NCBI RefSeq assembly: GCF_014203665.1
Contig: NZ_JACHJN010000002.1
Location: forward strand, 186,001-250,000
Length of the DNA: 64,000 bases
Origin: Saccharothrix tamanrassetensis
GTDB lineage: Bacteria > Actinomycetota > Actinomycetes > Mycobacteriales > Pseudonocardiaceae
Reading direction: 5' to 3'
Below are positions 1 to 9,490 of this stretch, in pieces (position 1 is the stretch's first letter; each line of letters begins with the position of its first letter). Made by a program: the position numbers and the translations under genes. The notes beneath the pieces are model-generated. The model saw only the letters and a program-made list of their open reading frames with translations. It did not search any database and was not told the origin of the DNA.

Positions 1-42
1 CGGGCCTCCCCTGCGCAACGGTCGTGGGTCGGGAGCGCGCCC

Positions 43-85
43 TTGACTCCGGTGTGACGGACGCTACAGCATTGGAGCGCTCCAA
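43..85 (+). promoter_or_regulatory. iol operon promoter with LacI-type operator
   Basis: TTGACT at 43-48 resembles a -35 element. A weak -10-like TACAGC lies at 65-70 after a 16-nt spacer. Directly after it is the perfect 14-bp palindrome TTGGAGCGCTCCAA (72-85), with the CG-centred form of LacI-family operators such as the CebR box. A repressor bound there would block initiation of the inositol genes starting at 139. No regulator gene lies in this window; it could lie upstream of base 1. The palindrome is certain; promoter and regulator class are inferred. Confidence 0.6.
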
Positions 86-138
86 CAATAGTGCGCTCTA
101 CCGCCAGACCTACTCCTACCAGGACGGGGGCTCTCCGG

Positions 139-1137
139 ATGCGGATCGGAGTTGCCGGAGTCGGCCGGATCGGCACCATGCACGCGACCAACCTGGCGTC
201 CCTGGACCGGGTGGACGAGGTGCTGCTGTTCGACCCGGTGCCCGGCCGCGCGGCGCGGGCGTCGGCCGGGCTACCGGGCACCAGGAGCGTGGACGACCTC
301 ACCGAGTTGCTCACCGCGAGTGACGGCGTGCTGCTGGCCACGCCCACCGCCACGCACCCCGCGCTGCTGCGCGAGGCGATCGCGGCGGGCGTGCCGACGC
401 TGTGCGAGAAGCCCGTCGCGAGCGACCTGGACGAGATGCGGGCGCTGGTGGCGGAGGTGGAGAGGTCCGGCGTGGAGGTGCTGGTCGGCTTCCAGCGCCG
501 GTTCGACCCGGCGGTGTCCGAGCTGCACCGCCGGGTGCGCGCGGGCGAGGTCGGCGACATCTACCTGGTGCGCGCGCTCGGCAACGACGCGCAGCCGCCC
601 GACTTCTCCTACCTGCCGCACTCCGGCGGCATCTTCCGCGACCTGCTCATCCACGACCTGGACGCGGTGCCGTGGCTGGTCGGCGAACCCGTGGTGGAGG
701 TCTACGCGTCCGGGTCGGTGCTGGTGCACCAGGCGTTCGCGGATGCCGACGACGTGGACAACGCCGTGGTGCTGCTGAGGTTCGCGGGTGGCGCGCACGC
801 GACCCTGGCCGGCGGCCGGCACGACCCGTTGGGCTACGACCACCGCATCGAGGTGCTGGGCAGCAAGGACTCGCTCACCGTGGGCCTGGACCCGCGCACG
901 CCGTTGACGTCCCTGGAGCCCGACGGTCCGCGGGTCGGCGACGCCTACCCGGGCTTCCCGGAACGCTTCCACCGCGCCTACCTCAACGAGATGGCCGTGT
1001 TCGTCGACGTGGTGGCCGGCGGGGTGGCGAACCCGTCGCCCGCGCGGGAGAGTCTGGTCAGCCTCCGGCTCGCCGAGGCCTGCGAGCGGTCCCGGCGTTC
1101 CGGCGCCCCCGTCCGCATCCTGGAGGTGACCGCGTGA
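139..1137 (+). CDS. iolG: Gfo/Idh/MocA oxidoreductase, inositol 2-dehydrogenase
   Basis: A 332-aa NAD(P)-dependent dehydrogenase expected to oxidise myo-inositol to scyllo-inosose in the cytoplasm. The N-terminus has the Rossmann motif GVAGVGRIG (residues 3-11). The EKP motif with its conserved lysine follows (CEKPVASD, about residue 95). The C-terminal half carries DLLIHDLD, with the aspartate and histidine expected at the active site of inositol dehydrogenases. The ATG at 139 is preferred to the in-frame start at 91 because it opens directly on the Rossmann strand. The next gene overlaps its stop (GTGA), so the two are translationally coupled. Operon context supports inositol over other sugars. 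Confidence 0.85.
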   Translation: MRIGVAGVGRIGTMHATNLASLDRVDEVLLFDPVPGRAARASAGLPGTRSVDDLTELLTASDGVLLATPTATHPALLREAIAAGVPTLCEKPVASDLDEMRALVAEVERSGVEVLVGFQRRFDPAVSELHRRVRAGEVGDIYLVRALGNDAQPPDFSYLPHSGGIFRDLLIHDLDAVPWLVGEPVVEVYASGSVLVHQAFADADDVDNAVVLLRFAGGAHATLAGGRHDPLGYDHRIEVLGSKDSLTVGLDPRTPLTSLEPDGPRVGDAYPGFPERFHRAYLNEMAVFVDVVAGGVANPSPARESLVSLRLAEACERSRRSGAPVRILEVTA

Positions 1138-1994
1138 AGATCGCCGGAGCGCCCATCTCGTGGGGTGTCTGCGAGGTCCCGGGCTGGGGCGCGGTGCCGG
1201 CCCCGGAGACCGTGCTGGCCGGGATGGCGTCGCTCGGCCTGACCGCCACCGAACTCGGCCCGCCCGACTACCTGCCCGCCGATCCGGCCGAGCTGGCGAA
1301 GCTGCTGGACGAGCACGGCCTGTCCCTGGTCGGCGGCTTCCTGGCGGTCGTCCTGCACGAGGGTCGCCGGTCCGCTGTGGACGAGGCCGACCGGGTGGCC
1401 GGGTTGTTGGCCGCGGCAGGGGCGGACGTGCTGGTGCTGGCCGCCGCGACCGGGCTGGACGGCTACGACGACCGGCCCGCCCTCACCGACGAGCGGTGGC
1501 GGACGTTGGTCGACACCGCCGCCCGGATCCGCGACACCGCCGCGCGCCACGGCCTGCGCACCGTGCTGCACCCCCACGTGGGCACGCACGTCGAGCGCAC
1601 CGCCGAGGTGGAGCGCTTCCTCGCGGACTCCGACCTCCCGCTCTGCCTGGACACCGGCCACCTGCTGATCGGCGGCACGGACCCGGTGGAACTCGCCCGC
1701 CGCTTCCCCGAGCGGATCGGGCACGTGCACCTGAAGGACGTGCGGGCCGACATCGCGGCCACCGTGCGCAACGGGGACATCGGCTACACGGCCGCCGTGC
1801 GGCAGCGCATGTACGTGCCGCTGGGCGACGGCGACGTGGACGTGCGGGCGCTGGTGGAAATCCTGCGGGACAACGGCTACACCGGATGGTTCGTCCTGGA
1901 GCAGGACACCGCCCTGGGTGACGGCCTCCCGGTCGACACACCAGTGCGGGACACCGCGCGCAGCCTCGCGCACCTCACCCAGTTCACCGGCTAG
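1134..1994 (+). CDS. iolE: Inosose dehydratase-like TIM-barrel protein (IolE)
   Basis: A 286-aa sugar-phosphate isomerase/epimerase (AP-endonuclease 2 fold) predicted to dehydrate scyllo-inosose to the diketone that IolD hydrolyses. The GTG start overlaps the iolG stop and gives VKIAGAPISWGVCEVPGW, an opening typical of IolE. The metal-site segments LHPHVGTHVE and LCLDTGHLLIGG fit the family, as does HVHLKDV. IolI/IolH are similar folds and cannot be strictly excluded, but the ISWGVCEVPGWG opening and the presence of IolD favour IolE. Confidence 0.82.
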   Translation: MKIAGAPISWGVCEVPGWGAVPAPETVLAGMASLGLTATELGPPDYLPADPAELAKLLDEHGLSLVGGFLAVVLHEGRRSAVDEADRVAGLLAAAGADVLVLAAATGLDGYDDRPALTDERWRTLVDTAARIRDTAARHGLRTVLHPHVGTHVERTAEVERFLADSDLPLCLDTGHLLIGGTDPVELARRFPERIGHVHLKDVRADIAATVRNGDIGYTAAVRQRMYVPLGDGDVDVRALVEILRDNGYTGWFVLEQDTALGDGLPVDTPVRDTARSLAHLTQFTG

Positions 1995-2018
1995 TCCAAC
2001 CCCCGGCGAGGAGAGACG

Positions 2019-3011
2019 ATGACGTCCGTCCGCTCCAAGAAAGTGCGTGTGGGCCTCGCGGTCGCGGCGGTCGCGGCGGTGGCCGCGTGCAGTGGTCCCG
2101 GTGCGACCGACCAGACCCCGAACACCGGCACCGCGGCCGTGCGGCCCACCGGTGACCTGCGGGTCGCGGTGATCTCGCACGGCACCGCCGGCGACGCGTT
2201 CTGGAACGTGGTGAAGAACGGCGCCACCGACGCGGGCAGGCAGCTCGGCGTCACGGTGGACTACAACTCCGACGGCGACCCCGGCCGGCAGGCCACGCTG
2301 ATCGACAACGCGGTGTCGCAGAAGGTCGGCGGCCTGGTGGTGTCGATGGCCAACCCGGACGCGCTGAAGACGTCCGTCGAGAAGGCGGTCGCGGCCGGGA
2401 TCCCGGTCGTCACCATCAACTCCGGCGGCGACCGCAGCGCGTCGTTCGGCGCCTTGGCGCACGTCGGCCAGGAGGAGGGGGTCGCGGGCGAGGAGGCGGG
2501 CCGGAAGCTCAAGGCGGCCGGGAAGACCAAGCTGCTGTGCGTGATCCACGAGGCGGGCAACGTCGGCCTCAGCCGGCGGTGCGACGGTGCGAAGGTCGGG
2601 TTCGGCGGCACGGTGACCAACCTCCAGGTCGACATCAACAACCCGACCGACGTGGAAGCCCGCATCAAGGGCGCGTTGCAGACCGACTCGTCGGTGGACG
2701 CGGTGCTCGCGCTCAACCCGCAGGTCGCGGTCAGCTCGGTGAACGCGGTCAAGGGCGCGTCGGCGAAGGCGTCGGTGGCTGCGTTCGACCTCAACGCGGA
2801 CGTGACGGACGCGATCAAGGCCGGTGACGTGCTGTTCGCCGTGGACCAGCAGCAGTACGAGCAGGGGTACCTGCCGGTGGTGATGCTCAAGCTGTACCGC
2901 GACAACGCGAACACCGTCGGTGGCGGCAAGCCGGTGCTCACCGGGCCCGGATTCGTCGACAAGTCCAATGTGGACAAGGTGGCCGAGTACGCCGAGCGTG
3001 GTACCAGGTGA
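2019..3011 (+). CDS. Sugar ABC transporter substrate-binding lipoprotein (inositol candidate)
   Basis: A 330-aa lipoprotein that would capture substrate outside the membrane for the permease and ATPase that follow. A short cationic signal is followed by the lipobox VAAC (cysteine near residue 26). The mature part is a type-1 periplasmic binding fold: [22 protein letters not shown], then [12 protein letters not shown], then [12 protein letters not shown] strong ribosome site (GAGGAGAG) precedes the ATG. The family includes ribose, galactose and inositol binders; inositol is inferred only from the surrounding iol genes. Confidence 0.8.
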   Translation: MTSVRSKKVRVGLAVAAVAAVAACSGPGATDQTPNTGTAAVRPTGDLRVAVISHGTAGDAFWNVVKNGATDAGRQLGVTVDYNSDGDPGRQATLIDNAVSQKVGGLVVSMANPDALKTSVEKAVAAGIPVVTINSGGDRSASFGALAHVGQEEGVAGEEAGRKLKAAGKTKLLCVIHEAGNVGLSRRCDGAKVGFGGTVTNLQVDINNPTDVEARIKGALQTDSSVDAVLALNPQVAVSSVNAVKGASAKASVAAFDLNADVTDAIKAGDVLFAVDQQQYEQGYLPVVMLKLYRDNANTVGGGKPVLTGPGFVDKSNVDKVAEYAERGTR

Positions 3012-4051
3012 TGGCCGTGGCCGGGGCGGATCCGGACGAACGGGTCGGTGCGCCCAGGTGGTCGGACCGGCTGGTGGTCCGCCCGGAGATCGGCAGCCTG
3101 CTCGGCGCGCTGCTGGTGTTCGTGTTCTTCTCGGTGGTGACCGAGCAGTTCCTGAGCGTCGGCGGGGTGGCGACCTGGCTGGACGACGCGTCCACGCTGG
3201 GCATCGTGGCGGTGGCGGTGGCGCTGCTCATGATCGGTGGCGAGTTCGACCTGTCCGCCGGCGTGCTGACCGCGTCCACCGCGCTGGTCACGGCCATCCT
3301 CGCCACCCGGCTCGGCTGGAACGTCTGGCTCGCGCTGGCCGTCTCGCTGGCGTTCGCGCTGGCCGTGGGGGCGCTGAACGGCTGGCTGGTGGTGCGGACC
3401 GGACTGCCCAGCTTCATCGTCACCCTCGGCACGTTCCTCGCCCTGCAGGGCTTGAACCTCGGCATCACGCGGCTGGTCACCGGCACCGTCCAGGTGTCCG
3501 GGATGCGGTCGACGGCCGGGTACGAGTCGGCGGGTTTCCTGTTCGCCTCGACGTTCTCGCTCGGCGGCACGTCGTTCTACGTGTCGATCGTCTGGTGGGT
3601 GCTGTTCACCGCGGTGGCGTCGACCCTGTTAATGCGCACCAGGTTCGGCAACTGGATCTTCGCGGTCGGCGGTGCGGCGGCCACGTCGCGCGCGGTCGGT
3701 GTGCCGGTGGTGCGCACGAAGGTGCTGCTGTTCATGACGACGGCGGGCGCGGCCTGGCTGGTCGGGTCGATCAACATCCTGCGGTTCACCAGCGTCCAGG
3801 CCAACCAGGGCATCGGGTTGGAGTTCCAGTTCATCATCGCGGCCGTGATCGGCGGCTGCCTGCTCACCGGCGGGTTCGGGTCGGCGGTGGGTGCGGCGAT
3901 CGGCGCGCTGATCTTCGGCATGGCGCGGCAGGGCATCGTCTACGCGAACTGGGACAGCGACTGGTTCCAGCTGTTCCTCGGCGTGATGCTGCTGGCCGCC
4001 GTGCTGGTCAACAACGCCTTGCGGCGCAGGGCGGAAAGGGTGCGGCGATGA
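3008..4051 (+). CDS. Sugar ABC transporter permease (RbsC/IatP type)
   Basis: A 347-aa polytopic membrane protein of the BPD_transp_2 family forming the channel of the importer. Hydrophobic segments run through the protein. The conserved stretch [18 protein letters not shown] (about residues 78-95) matches the G-x-x-D-L-S-x-G motif of RbsC-like permeases. The GTG at 3008 and the ATG at 3011 are both possible, overlapping the stop of the binding protein, so only one residue is in doubt. Its own stop overlaps the ATG of the ATPase. Confidence 0.85.
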   Translation: MMAVAGADPDERVGAPRWSDRLVVRPEIGSLLGALLVFVFFSVVTEQFLSVGGVATWLDDASTLGIVAVAVALLMIGGEFDLSAGVLTASTALVTAILATRLGWNVWLALAVSLAFALAVGALNGWLVVRTGLPSFIVTLGTFLALQGLNLGITRLVTGTVQVSGMRSTAGYESAGFLFASTFSLGGTSFYVSIVWWVLFTAVASTLLMRTRFGNWIFAVGGAAATSRAVGVPVVRTKVLLFMTTAGAAWLVGSINILRFTSVQANQGIGLEFQFIIAAVIGGCLLTGGFGSAVGAAIGALIFGMARQGIVYANWDSDWFQLFLGVMLLAAVLVNNALRRRAERVRR

Positions 4052-4845
4052 CTTCCCCGGAGGGCGCTCGGACCCTGCTCGAAGTCAAGGACATCGGCAA
4101 GACCTACGGCAGCGTCATCGCCTTGCGGGACGTGTCGACCGTGGTCCGCGCGGGTGAGGTCACCTGCGTGCTGGGTGACAACGGGGCGGGCAAGTCGACG
4201 CTGATCAAGATCCTGGCGGGTGTGCACCAGCACGACCGCGGCTCGTTGCTGTCGGAGGGCCGGGAGATCCGGTTCTCCTCGCCGCGCGAGGCGTTGGACC
4301 ACGGCATCGCGACCGTGTACCAGGACCTGGCCGTGGTGCCGCTGATGAGCGTGTGGCGCAACTTCTTCCTCGGTTCCGAGCCGACCGTCGGCTTCGGGCC
4401 GTTCCGGTTCCTGGACCGCCGCAAGGGCCGCTCGGTGACGCGGGAGGCGTTGGCGGGGATGGGCATCGACCTGCGGGACGTGGAGCAGCCGGTGGGCACG
4501 CTGTCCGGTGGTGAGCGGCAGTGCGTGGCGATCGCGCGGGCCGTGCACTTCGGGGCGAAGGTGCTGATCCTGGACGAGCCGACCGCCGCGCTGGGCGTGA
4601 AGCAGGCCGGGGTGGTGCTCAAGTACGTGGCGCGGGCCCGGGACCGCGGGCTCGGCGTCGTGCTGATCACCCACAACCCGCACCACGCCTACCCGGTGGG
4701 CGACCGGTTCCTGCTGCTCAAGCGGGGACGGGCGCTGGGCTGCCACCGGAAGGCGGACATCAGCCTGGCCGAGCTGACCCGGCAGATGGCGGGCGGCGCG
4801 GAGCTGGAGGCGCCGGCGCACGAGCTGCGGGGCGACGCCGGATGA
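4048..4845 (+). CDS. Sugar ABC transporter ATP-binding protein, single domain
   Basis: A 265-aa cytoplasmic ATPase energising the importer. It has Walker [10 protein letters not shown] (about residues 45-53), signature LSGGERQ, Walker [12 protein letters not shown] and the switch histidine in LITHNPHHA. It carries one nucleotide-binding domain, unlike the approximately 500-aa double-domain RbsA/MglA proteins, so it probably works as a homodimer. ATGA overlaps join it to the permease before it and to iolC after it. Confidence 0.88.
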   Translation: MTSPEGARTLLEVKDIGKTYGSVIALRDVSTVVRAGEVTCVLGDNGAGKSTLIKILAGVHQHDRGSLLSEGREIRFSSPREALDHGIATVYQDLAVVPLMSVWRNFFLGSEPTVGFGPFRFLDRRKGRSVTREALAGMGIDLRDVEQPVGTLSGGERQCVAIARAVHFGAKVLILDEPTAALGVKQAGVVLKYVARARDRGLGVVLITHNPHHAYPVGDRFLLLKRGRALGCHRKADISLAELTRQMAGGAELEAPAHELRGDAG

Positions 4846-5774
4846 CCGAGCTGGACGTGCTCACCGTCGGGCGGGTCGGGGTGGACCTGTACCCCGAGCA
4901 GAGCGGCGTGCCGCTGGCGCAGGTGCGCACGTTCGCCAAGTCGCTGGGCGGGACGGCGACCAACGTCGCGGTCGCGGCGGCACGGCTGGGGCGGCGGTCG
5001 GCCGTGCTGACCAAGGTCGGGCCGGACGGGTTCGGGCCGTACGTCCGGTCCGCGCTCGCTTCGTTCGGCGTGTCACCGGAGTTCGTCGGCACCGCGGAGG
5101 GTTTGCGGACGCCCGTGGTGTTCTGCGCCTTGGACCCGCCCGAGGACCCGCCCCTGCTGTTCTACCGAGCACCCATCGCGCCCGACTTGACGCTGGACGA
5201 GTCCGATGTGCCGTGGGACTTGGTGGCGGACGTGCCGCTGCTGTGGGTCACCGGGACCGGCGTGTGCGCCGAACCCGCCCGCGCGACGCAGCGCGAACTG
5301 CTGGCGCACCGCGGACGGCGGACGCACACGGTGCTGGACTTGGACTACCGCCCGATGTTCTGGTCCGATGTGGACAGTGCGCGTCGTGAGATCGGTCGGC
5401 TGCTCGACCACGTGACGGTCGCGGTGGGCAACCGCACCGAGGTGGAGATCGCCGTAGGCACCGCCGATCCGGACGAGGCCGCGCGCCGGCTGCTCGCTCG
5501 CGGCGTGGCGTTGGCGCTGGTCAAGAAGGGTCCGGAGGGCGTGCTGGTGGCGACACCGGAGGGCTCGTGGACCGTGCCGCCGCACCCGGTGGAGGTGGTG
5601 TGCGGACTCGGCGCGGGCGATGCGTTCGGTGGAGCCCTGGCGCACGGGCTGCTCGCGGGCTGGGATCCGGTGCGGATCGCCCGGTACGCCAACGTCGCCG
5701 GTGCCCTGGTCGCCTCCCGCCTGGCCTGCGCGGACGCCATGCCCACCCCGGACGAGATCGAGGCCCTGCTGTGA
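4842..5774 (+). CDS. iolC: PfkB-family 5-dehydro-2-deoxygluconokinase
   Basis: A 310-aa PfkB/ribokinase-fold kinase expected to phosphorylate 5-dehydro-2-deoxy-D-gluconate (DKG) in the late inositol pathway. It shows the N-terminal glycine motif [17 protein letters not shown] (about residues 27-43) and the C-terminal anion-hole/catalytic motif [16 protein letters not shown], with the catalytic aspartate in GAGD. The ATG overlaps the stop of the ATPase gene. Position between the importer and iolB supports IolC rather than a ribokinase or fructokinase. Confidence 0.85.
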   Translation: MTELDVLTVGRVGVDLYPEQSGVPLAQVRTFAKSLGGTATNVAVAAARLGRRSAVLTKVGPDGFGPYVRSALASFGVSPEFVGTAEGLRTPVVFCALDPPEDPPLLFYRAPIAPDLTLDESDVPWDLVADVPLLWVTGTGVCAEPARATQRELLAHRGRRTHTVLDLDYRPMFWSDVDSARREIGRLLDHVTVAVGNRTEVEIAVGTADPDEAARRLLARGVALALVKKGPEGVLVATPEGSWTVPPHPVEVVCGLGAGDAFGGALAHGLLAGWDPVRIARYANVAGALVASRLACADAMPTPDEIEALL

Positions 5775-5826
5775 GGACGCGGGGGTTGCCGACCCGGCGG
5801 TTCGGCAATCCGGCGGTGGTGCGGCG

Positions 5827-6762
5827 ATGGAGCGACACGACGATCAGGACGGGCGGGTTCTCGTGATCAGCGATGAGCAGTGGTGGGGACTGTTGAACAC
5901 GAGGGCGAGCGATCCCGGCGCGGTGCGCCGGGCCTACCTCGCCCGGCGCCGGCGGGAGCGGCTGCTGTCCGACCAGGGCACGTTGTTCCTGGTCGCCGCC
6001 GACCACCCGGCGCGCGGTGCGATCGGGGTGAGCGGCGACCCGCTCGCGATGGCCGACCGGCGCTCGCTGCTGGACCGGCTGCTCACCGCGTTGGCCGACC
6101 CGGCGGTGGACGGGGTGCTCGGCACACCGGACGTGATCGAGGAACTGCTGCTGCTCGACGGACTGCACGACCGGGTCGTCATCGGCTCGATGAACCGGGG
6201 CGGCCTGGCGGGCGCGGACTGGGAGATCGACGACCGGTTCACCGCCTACGACCCGACCGCCATCGCGGGCAACGGCCTGGACGGCGGGAAGATGCTGCTG
6301 CGCCTGGTCGACTCGGACGCGGGCACCATCCCGACCCTGGAGAGCTGCGCCGCCGCCGTGTCCGCGCTGGCCGAGCGCGGCCTGATGGCGATGGTCGAAC
6401 CGCTGCCCTACGAACGCGACGCCGCCGGCGACCTGGTGCCGCGCAGGGACGCCACCGCGTTGGCCCGTGCGGGAAGCGTGGCCGCCGGGCTGGGCGTGAC
6501 CTCCGCGTACACGTGGCTCAAGCTGCCCGCGGCGCCGGACGAGGTGCTGGACGCGACCACGTTGCCCGCCCTGGTGCTCGGTGGCGTGCCGTCGGACCGG
6601 CCCGAGGACGATATGGCGTCTTGGGGGCGTTCGTTGCGGCACCCGACCGTGCGCGGACTGGTGGTCGGCCGCGCCCTGCTCTACCCGCCGGACGGTGACG
6701 TGGCCAAGGCCGTCGAAGCCGCCGCCGAGGTCCTGCGCACCGCGAGGGGGACGAGCGCGTGA
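5827..6762 (+). CDS. Cgl0159-like (beta/alpha)8 protein, candidate DKGP aldolase
   Basis: A 311-aa cytoplasmic protein resembling the Cgl0159 family of TIM-barrel proteins found in actinobacterial inositol clusters. Visible aldolase-like segments are LFLVAADHPARG, GLMAMVEPLPYERD, SAYTWLKLPA and VRGLVVGRALLYP. Its place right after the kinase suggests it could cleave the phosphorylated intermediate, in the role of IolJ, but the reaction is inferred. The start is uncertain: ATG 5827 is given, and GTG 5863 is an in-frame alternative removing 12 residues. The stop overlaps the GTG of iolB. Confidence 0.7.
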   Translation: MERHDDQDGRVLVISDEQWWGLLNTRASDPGAVRRAYLARRRRERLLSDQGTLFLVAADHPARGAIGVSGDPLAMADRRSLLDRLLTALADPAVDGVLGTPDVIEELLLLDGLHDRVVIGSMNRGGLAGADWEIDDRFTAYDPTAIAGNGLDGGKMLLRLVDSDAGTIPTLESCAAAVSALAERGLMAMVEPLPYERDAAGDLVPRRDATALARAGSVAAGLGVTSAYTWLKLPAAPDEVLDATTLPALVLGGVPSDRPEDDMASWGRSLRHPTVRGLVVGRALLYPPDGDVAKAVEAAAEVLRTARGTSA

Positions 6763-7643
6763 CGAACCTGCACCGGCCGCTCGGCACGTTGTCCGACGGC
6801 GAGAACGCGGTCGAACTGATGCCGTCCGACGCGGGCTGGGAGCACACCGGGCTGCGTGTCCTGCTCCTGCACCCCGGACAGTCGCGGACCATCGAGACGG
6901 GCGGGTTCGAAGCGTTCGTGCTGCCGCTGTCCGGTGGGTGCGCGGTCGAGGTGGACGGCGAGCGGTTCACGTTGGAGGGGCGCGACTCGGTGTTCACCCG
7001 CGTCACCGACTTCGCGTACGTGCCGAGGGACGCGGTCGTCACACTGTCCACAAAGGATGGTGTCGAGGTGGCGCTGCCGATGGCCCGCTGCGCCGACCGG
7101 CTCGCCCCGAGGTACGGCCCCGCGCCGGACGTGCCGGTCGAGGTGCGTGGAGCGGGCAGTGCGACCAGGCAGGTCACCAACTTCGGCGTGCCGGGAGTGT
7201 GGGACCACGCGGACAAGCTCATCGCGTGCGAGCTGATCACCCCGGACGGCAACTGGTCGTCCTACCCGCCGCACAAGCACGACGACACCTGCCGGGTGGT
7301 GAACGAGGAGGTCTACTACTTCCGGATCGCCGGTCGCGACGGCGTCACCCCGTCCCGCGAAGGCTTCGGCTTCCACCGCACCTACACCGACGACGGGACG
7401 ATCGACGAGGACGTGGTCGTCCGCGACGGCGATGTCTTCCTCATCCCACGCGGATATCACGGTCCGTGCGTAGCCGCTCCCGGCTACCCGATGTACTACC
7501 TGAACGTCCTGGCCGGTCCCGGTGCGGAGCGGTCGATGGCGTTCTGCGACGACCCGGCGCACACCTGGGTCCGGGACGGCTGGACGGCACAGGAACCCGA
7601 CCCGCGCTGTCCGGTGACGACCGCCGGAGGACGGGCGCGATGA
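6759..7643 (+). CDS. iolB: 5-deoxy-glucuronate isomerase
   Basis: A 294-aa bicupin isomerase converting 5-deoxy-glucuronate, the IolD product, to DKG, the IolC substrate. The signature WSSYPPHKHDD (about residue 163) carries metal-binding histidines of the second cupin. VNEEVYYFRI and DVFLIPRGYHGP complete the metal site. Length and motifs are those of a full family member. It starts at GTG 6759 overlapping the previous stop, and its stop overlaps the ATG of iolD. Confidence 0.92.
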   Translation: MTNLHRPLGTLSDGENAVELMPSDAGWEHTGLRVLLLHPGQSRTIETGGFEAFVLPLSGGCAVEVDGERFTLEGRDSVFTRVTDFAYVPRDAVVTLSTKDGVEVALPMARCADRLAPRYGPAPDVPVEVRGAGSATRQVTNFGVPGVWDHADKLIACELITPDGNWSSYPPHKHDDTCRVVNEEVYYFRIAGRDGVTPSREGFGFHRTYTDDGTIDEDVVVRDGDVFLIPRGYHGPCVAAPGYPMYYLNVLAGPGAERSMAFCDDPAHTWVRDGWTAQEPDPRCPVTTAGGRAR

Positions 7644-9490
7644 GGCTGACCACGGCGCAGGCGCTGGTCCGCTGGCTGCTCGCGCAGCGCGCCGAACTCC
7701 CGGACGGCCGCGAAGGTCCCCTGTTCCCGGGGGTTTTCGCGATCTTCGGGCACGGCAACGTGCTGGGGCTCGGCAACGCCCTGGAAGAGGTGCGGGCCGA
7801 CTTGCCGGTGTGGCGCGGGCACAATGAGCAGGGCATGGCGCTCGCGGCGGTCGGCATCGGCAAGGCCACCCACCGCCGACAGGTGGGCGTCGCGACCTCG
7901 TCCATCGGTCCCGGCGCGCTGAACATGGTGACCGCCGCCGGGGTGGCGCACGCGAACCGCCTGCCGCTGCTGTTGCTGCCCGGCGACACGTTCGTCGGTC
8001 GTGCGCCGGACCCGGTGCTGCAACAGGTCGAGCACTTCGGCGACCCGTCCACGACCGCCAACGACGCGTTCCGCGCGGTGAGCCGGTACTTCGACCGGAT
8101 CACCAGGCCCGAGCAGCTGATGGCGACCCTGCCGCAGGTCGCGAGGGTCCTCACCGACCCGGCCGACTGCGGGCCGGTGGTGCTGGCGCTGCCGCAGGAC
8201 GTGCAGGCCGAGTCGTACGACTACCCGGACGCCCTGTTCGCCCCCGTCCTGCACCGCCCGCCGCGGCTGCGCCCCGACGTCCGCTCGCTCGGCGCCGCCG
8301 CCGACGTCGTGCGCGCGTCGCGGAGGCCGTTGCTGGTGCTGGGCGGCGGCGTGCGGTACTCCGGCGCGGCCGGTCGGGCGCTGCGGTTCGCCGAACAGCA
8401 CGGCATCCCGGTCGTGGAGACCACCGCCGGGCGCACCCTCGTGCCCCATGACCACCCGCTGCACGCCGGACCGCTCGGCGTCACCGGTTCCGCGTCGGCG
8501 AACGTGCTGGCGGCGGAAGCCGACGTCGTGCTGGCGGTCGGGACCAGGTTGCAGGACTTCACCACGGCGTCGTGGACGGTCTTCCGGCGCGATGTCCGGT
8601 TGGTGTCGGTGAACGCGGCCCGGTTCGACGCCGTGAAGCACGGGGCGCTGTCCGTGGTGGGCGACGCCGACGAGGCGTTGCGCGAGCTGGCCGACCCGCT
8701 GGGCGGGTGGCGGACCGACCCGGCGTGGTCCGCGCGGGCGCGGGCGGAGCGGGAACGCTGGGACGCGCACATCTCCGGCCTGCGCGCCGCCACGTCCGAC
8801 CTGCCGACCTACGCGCAGGTGGTGGGCGTGGTCAACGAGGCCAGCGGGCCCGAGGACTACGTGATGACCGCGTCCGGAGGGTTGCCCGGCGAGTTGATCG
8901 GCGGCTGGCGTGCGGTCGGCGAGTCCACCATGGACGTCGAGTACGGCTTCTCGTGCATGGGGTACGAGCTGGCGGGGGCCTGGGGAGCGGCGATCGCCCG
9001 CCCCGAGGGCGTGGTGACGACCCTGCTCGGCGACGGTTCCTACCTGATGTCGAACTCGGAGCTGTTCTCGGCGGCGTTCGCCGGACACGGCTTCGTCGCG
9101 GTGGTCTGCGACAACGACGGCTACGCGGTCATCCACCGACTCCAGACCGGCCAAGGCGGTGTGGGCTTCAACAATCTGTACGAAGACTGTCTTACCGCAC
9201 ACGACCGGCCGCCCCGGACCGACTTCGCCGGCCACGCGGCCTCGTTGGGCTGTGCGGTCTTCCCGGCGGACAGCCTGACCGACCTGTCCGACGCCTACCA
9301 CCGGGCGCGTGAGGCCGCGAAGTCCGAACGCCGCCCGGCCGTCGTGGTGGTCCGCACGCATCCGTCGTCGTGGACCGAAGCCGGCGCGTGGTGGGAGGTG
9401 GGCGTCCCGGAGGTCTCCCACCGCCCCGCGATAGCGACCGCCCACGCCGAGGTCCAGGCGGGCAGGCGACGCCAGGTCCGCTACCTCTGA
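7640..9490 (+). CDS. iolD: 3D-trihydroxycyclohexane-1,2-dione hydrolase
   Basis: A 616-aa thiamine-diphosphate enzyme that opens the ring of the inosose-derived diketone to 5-deoxy-glucuronate. It has the three-domain acetolactate-synthase layout. The N-terminal PYR domain has the activating glutamate in HNEQGMALA (about residue 64). The central domain has LLVLGGGVRYSG. The C-terminal PP domain has the ThDP/Mg motif GDGSYLMSN through CDNDGYAVIH (about residues 464-497). It is the last gene of the operon. The 3-prime end overlaps the convergent STAND-ATPase gene by 10 bp (9481-9490), and no terminator hairpin is visible. No iolA is present in the window. Confidence 0.92.
   Translation: MRLTTAQALVRWLLAQRAELPDGREGPLFPGVFAIFGHGNVLGLGNALEEVRADLPVWRGHNEQGMALAAVGIGKATHRRQVGVATSSIGPGALNMVTAAGVAHANRLPLLLLPGDTFVGRAPDPVLQQVEHFGDPSTTANDAFRAVSRYFDRITRPEQLMATLPQVARVLTDPADCGPVVLALPQDVQAESYDYPDALFAPVLHRPPRLRPDVRSLGAAADVVRASRRPLLVLGGGVRYSGAAGRALRFAEQHGIPVVETTAGRTLVPHDHPLHAGPLGVTGSASANVLAAEADVVLAVGTRLQDFTTASWTVFRRDVRLVSVNAARFDAVKHGALSVVGDADEALRELADPLGGWRTDPAWSARARAERERWDAHISGLRAATSDLPTYAQVVGVVNEASGPEDYVMTASGGLPGELIGGWRAVGESTMDVEYGFSCMGYELAGAWGAAIARPEGVVTTLLGDGSYLMSNSELFSAAFAGHGFVAVVCDNDGYAVIHRLQTGQGGVGFNNLYEDCLTAHDRPPRTDFAGHAASLGCAVFPADSLTDLSDAYHRAREAAKSERRPAVVVVRTHPSSWTEAGAWWEVGVPEVSHRPAIATAHAEVQAGRRRQVRYL

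Noticed and set aside
24..323. Small frame at the left edge
   Set aside because: Overlaps the iol promoter and iolG start, with no motif and no ribosome site.
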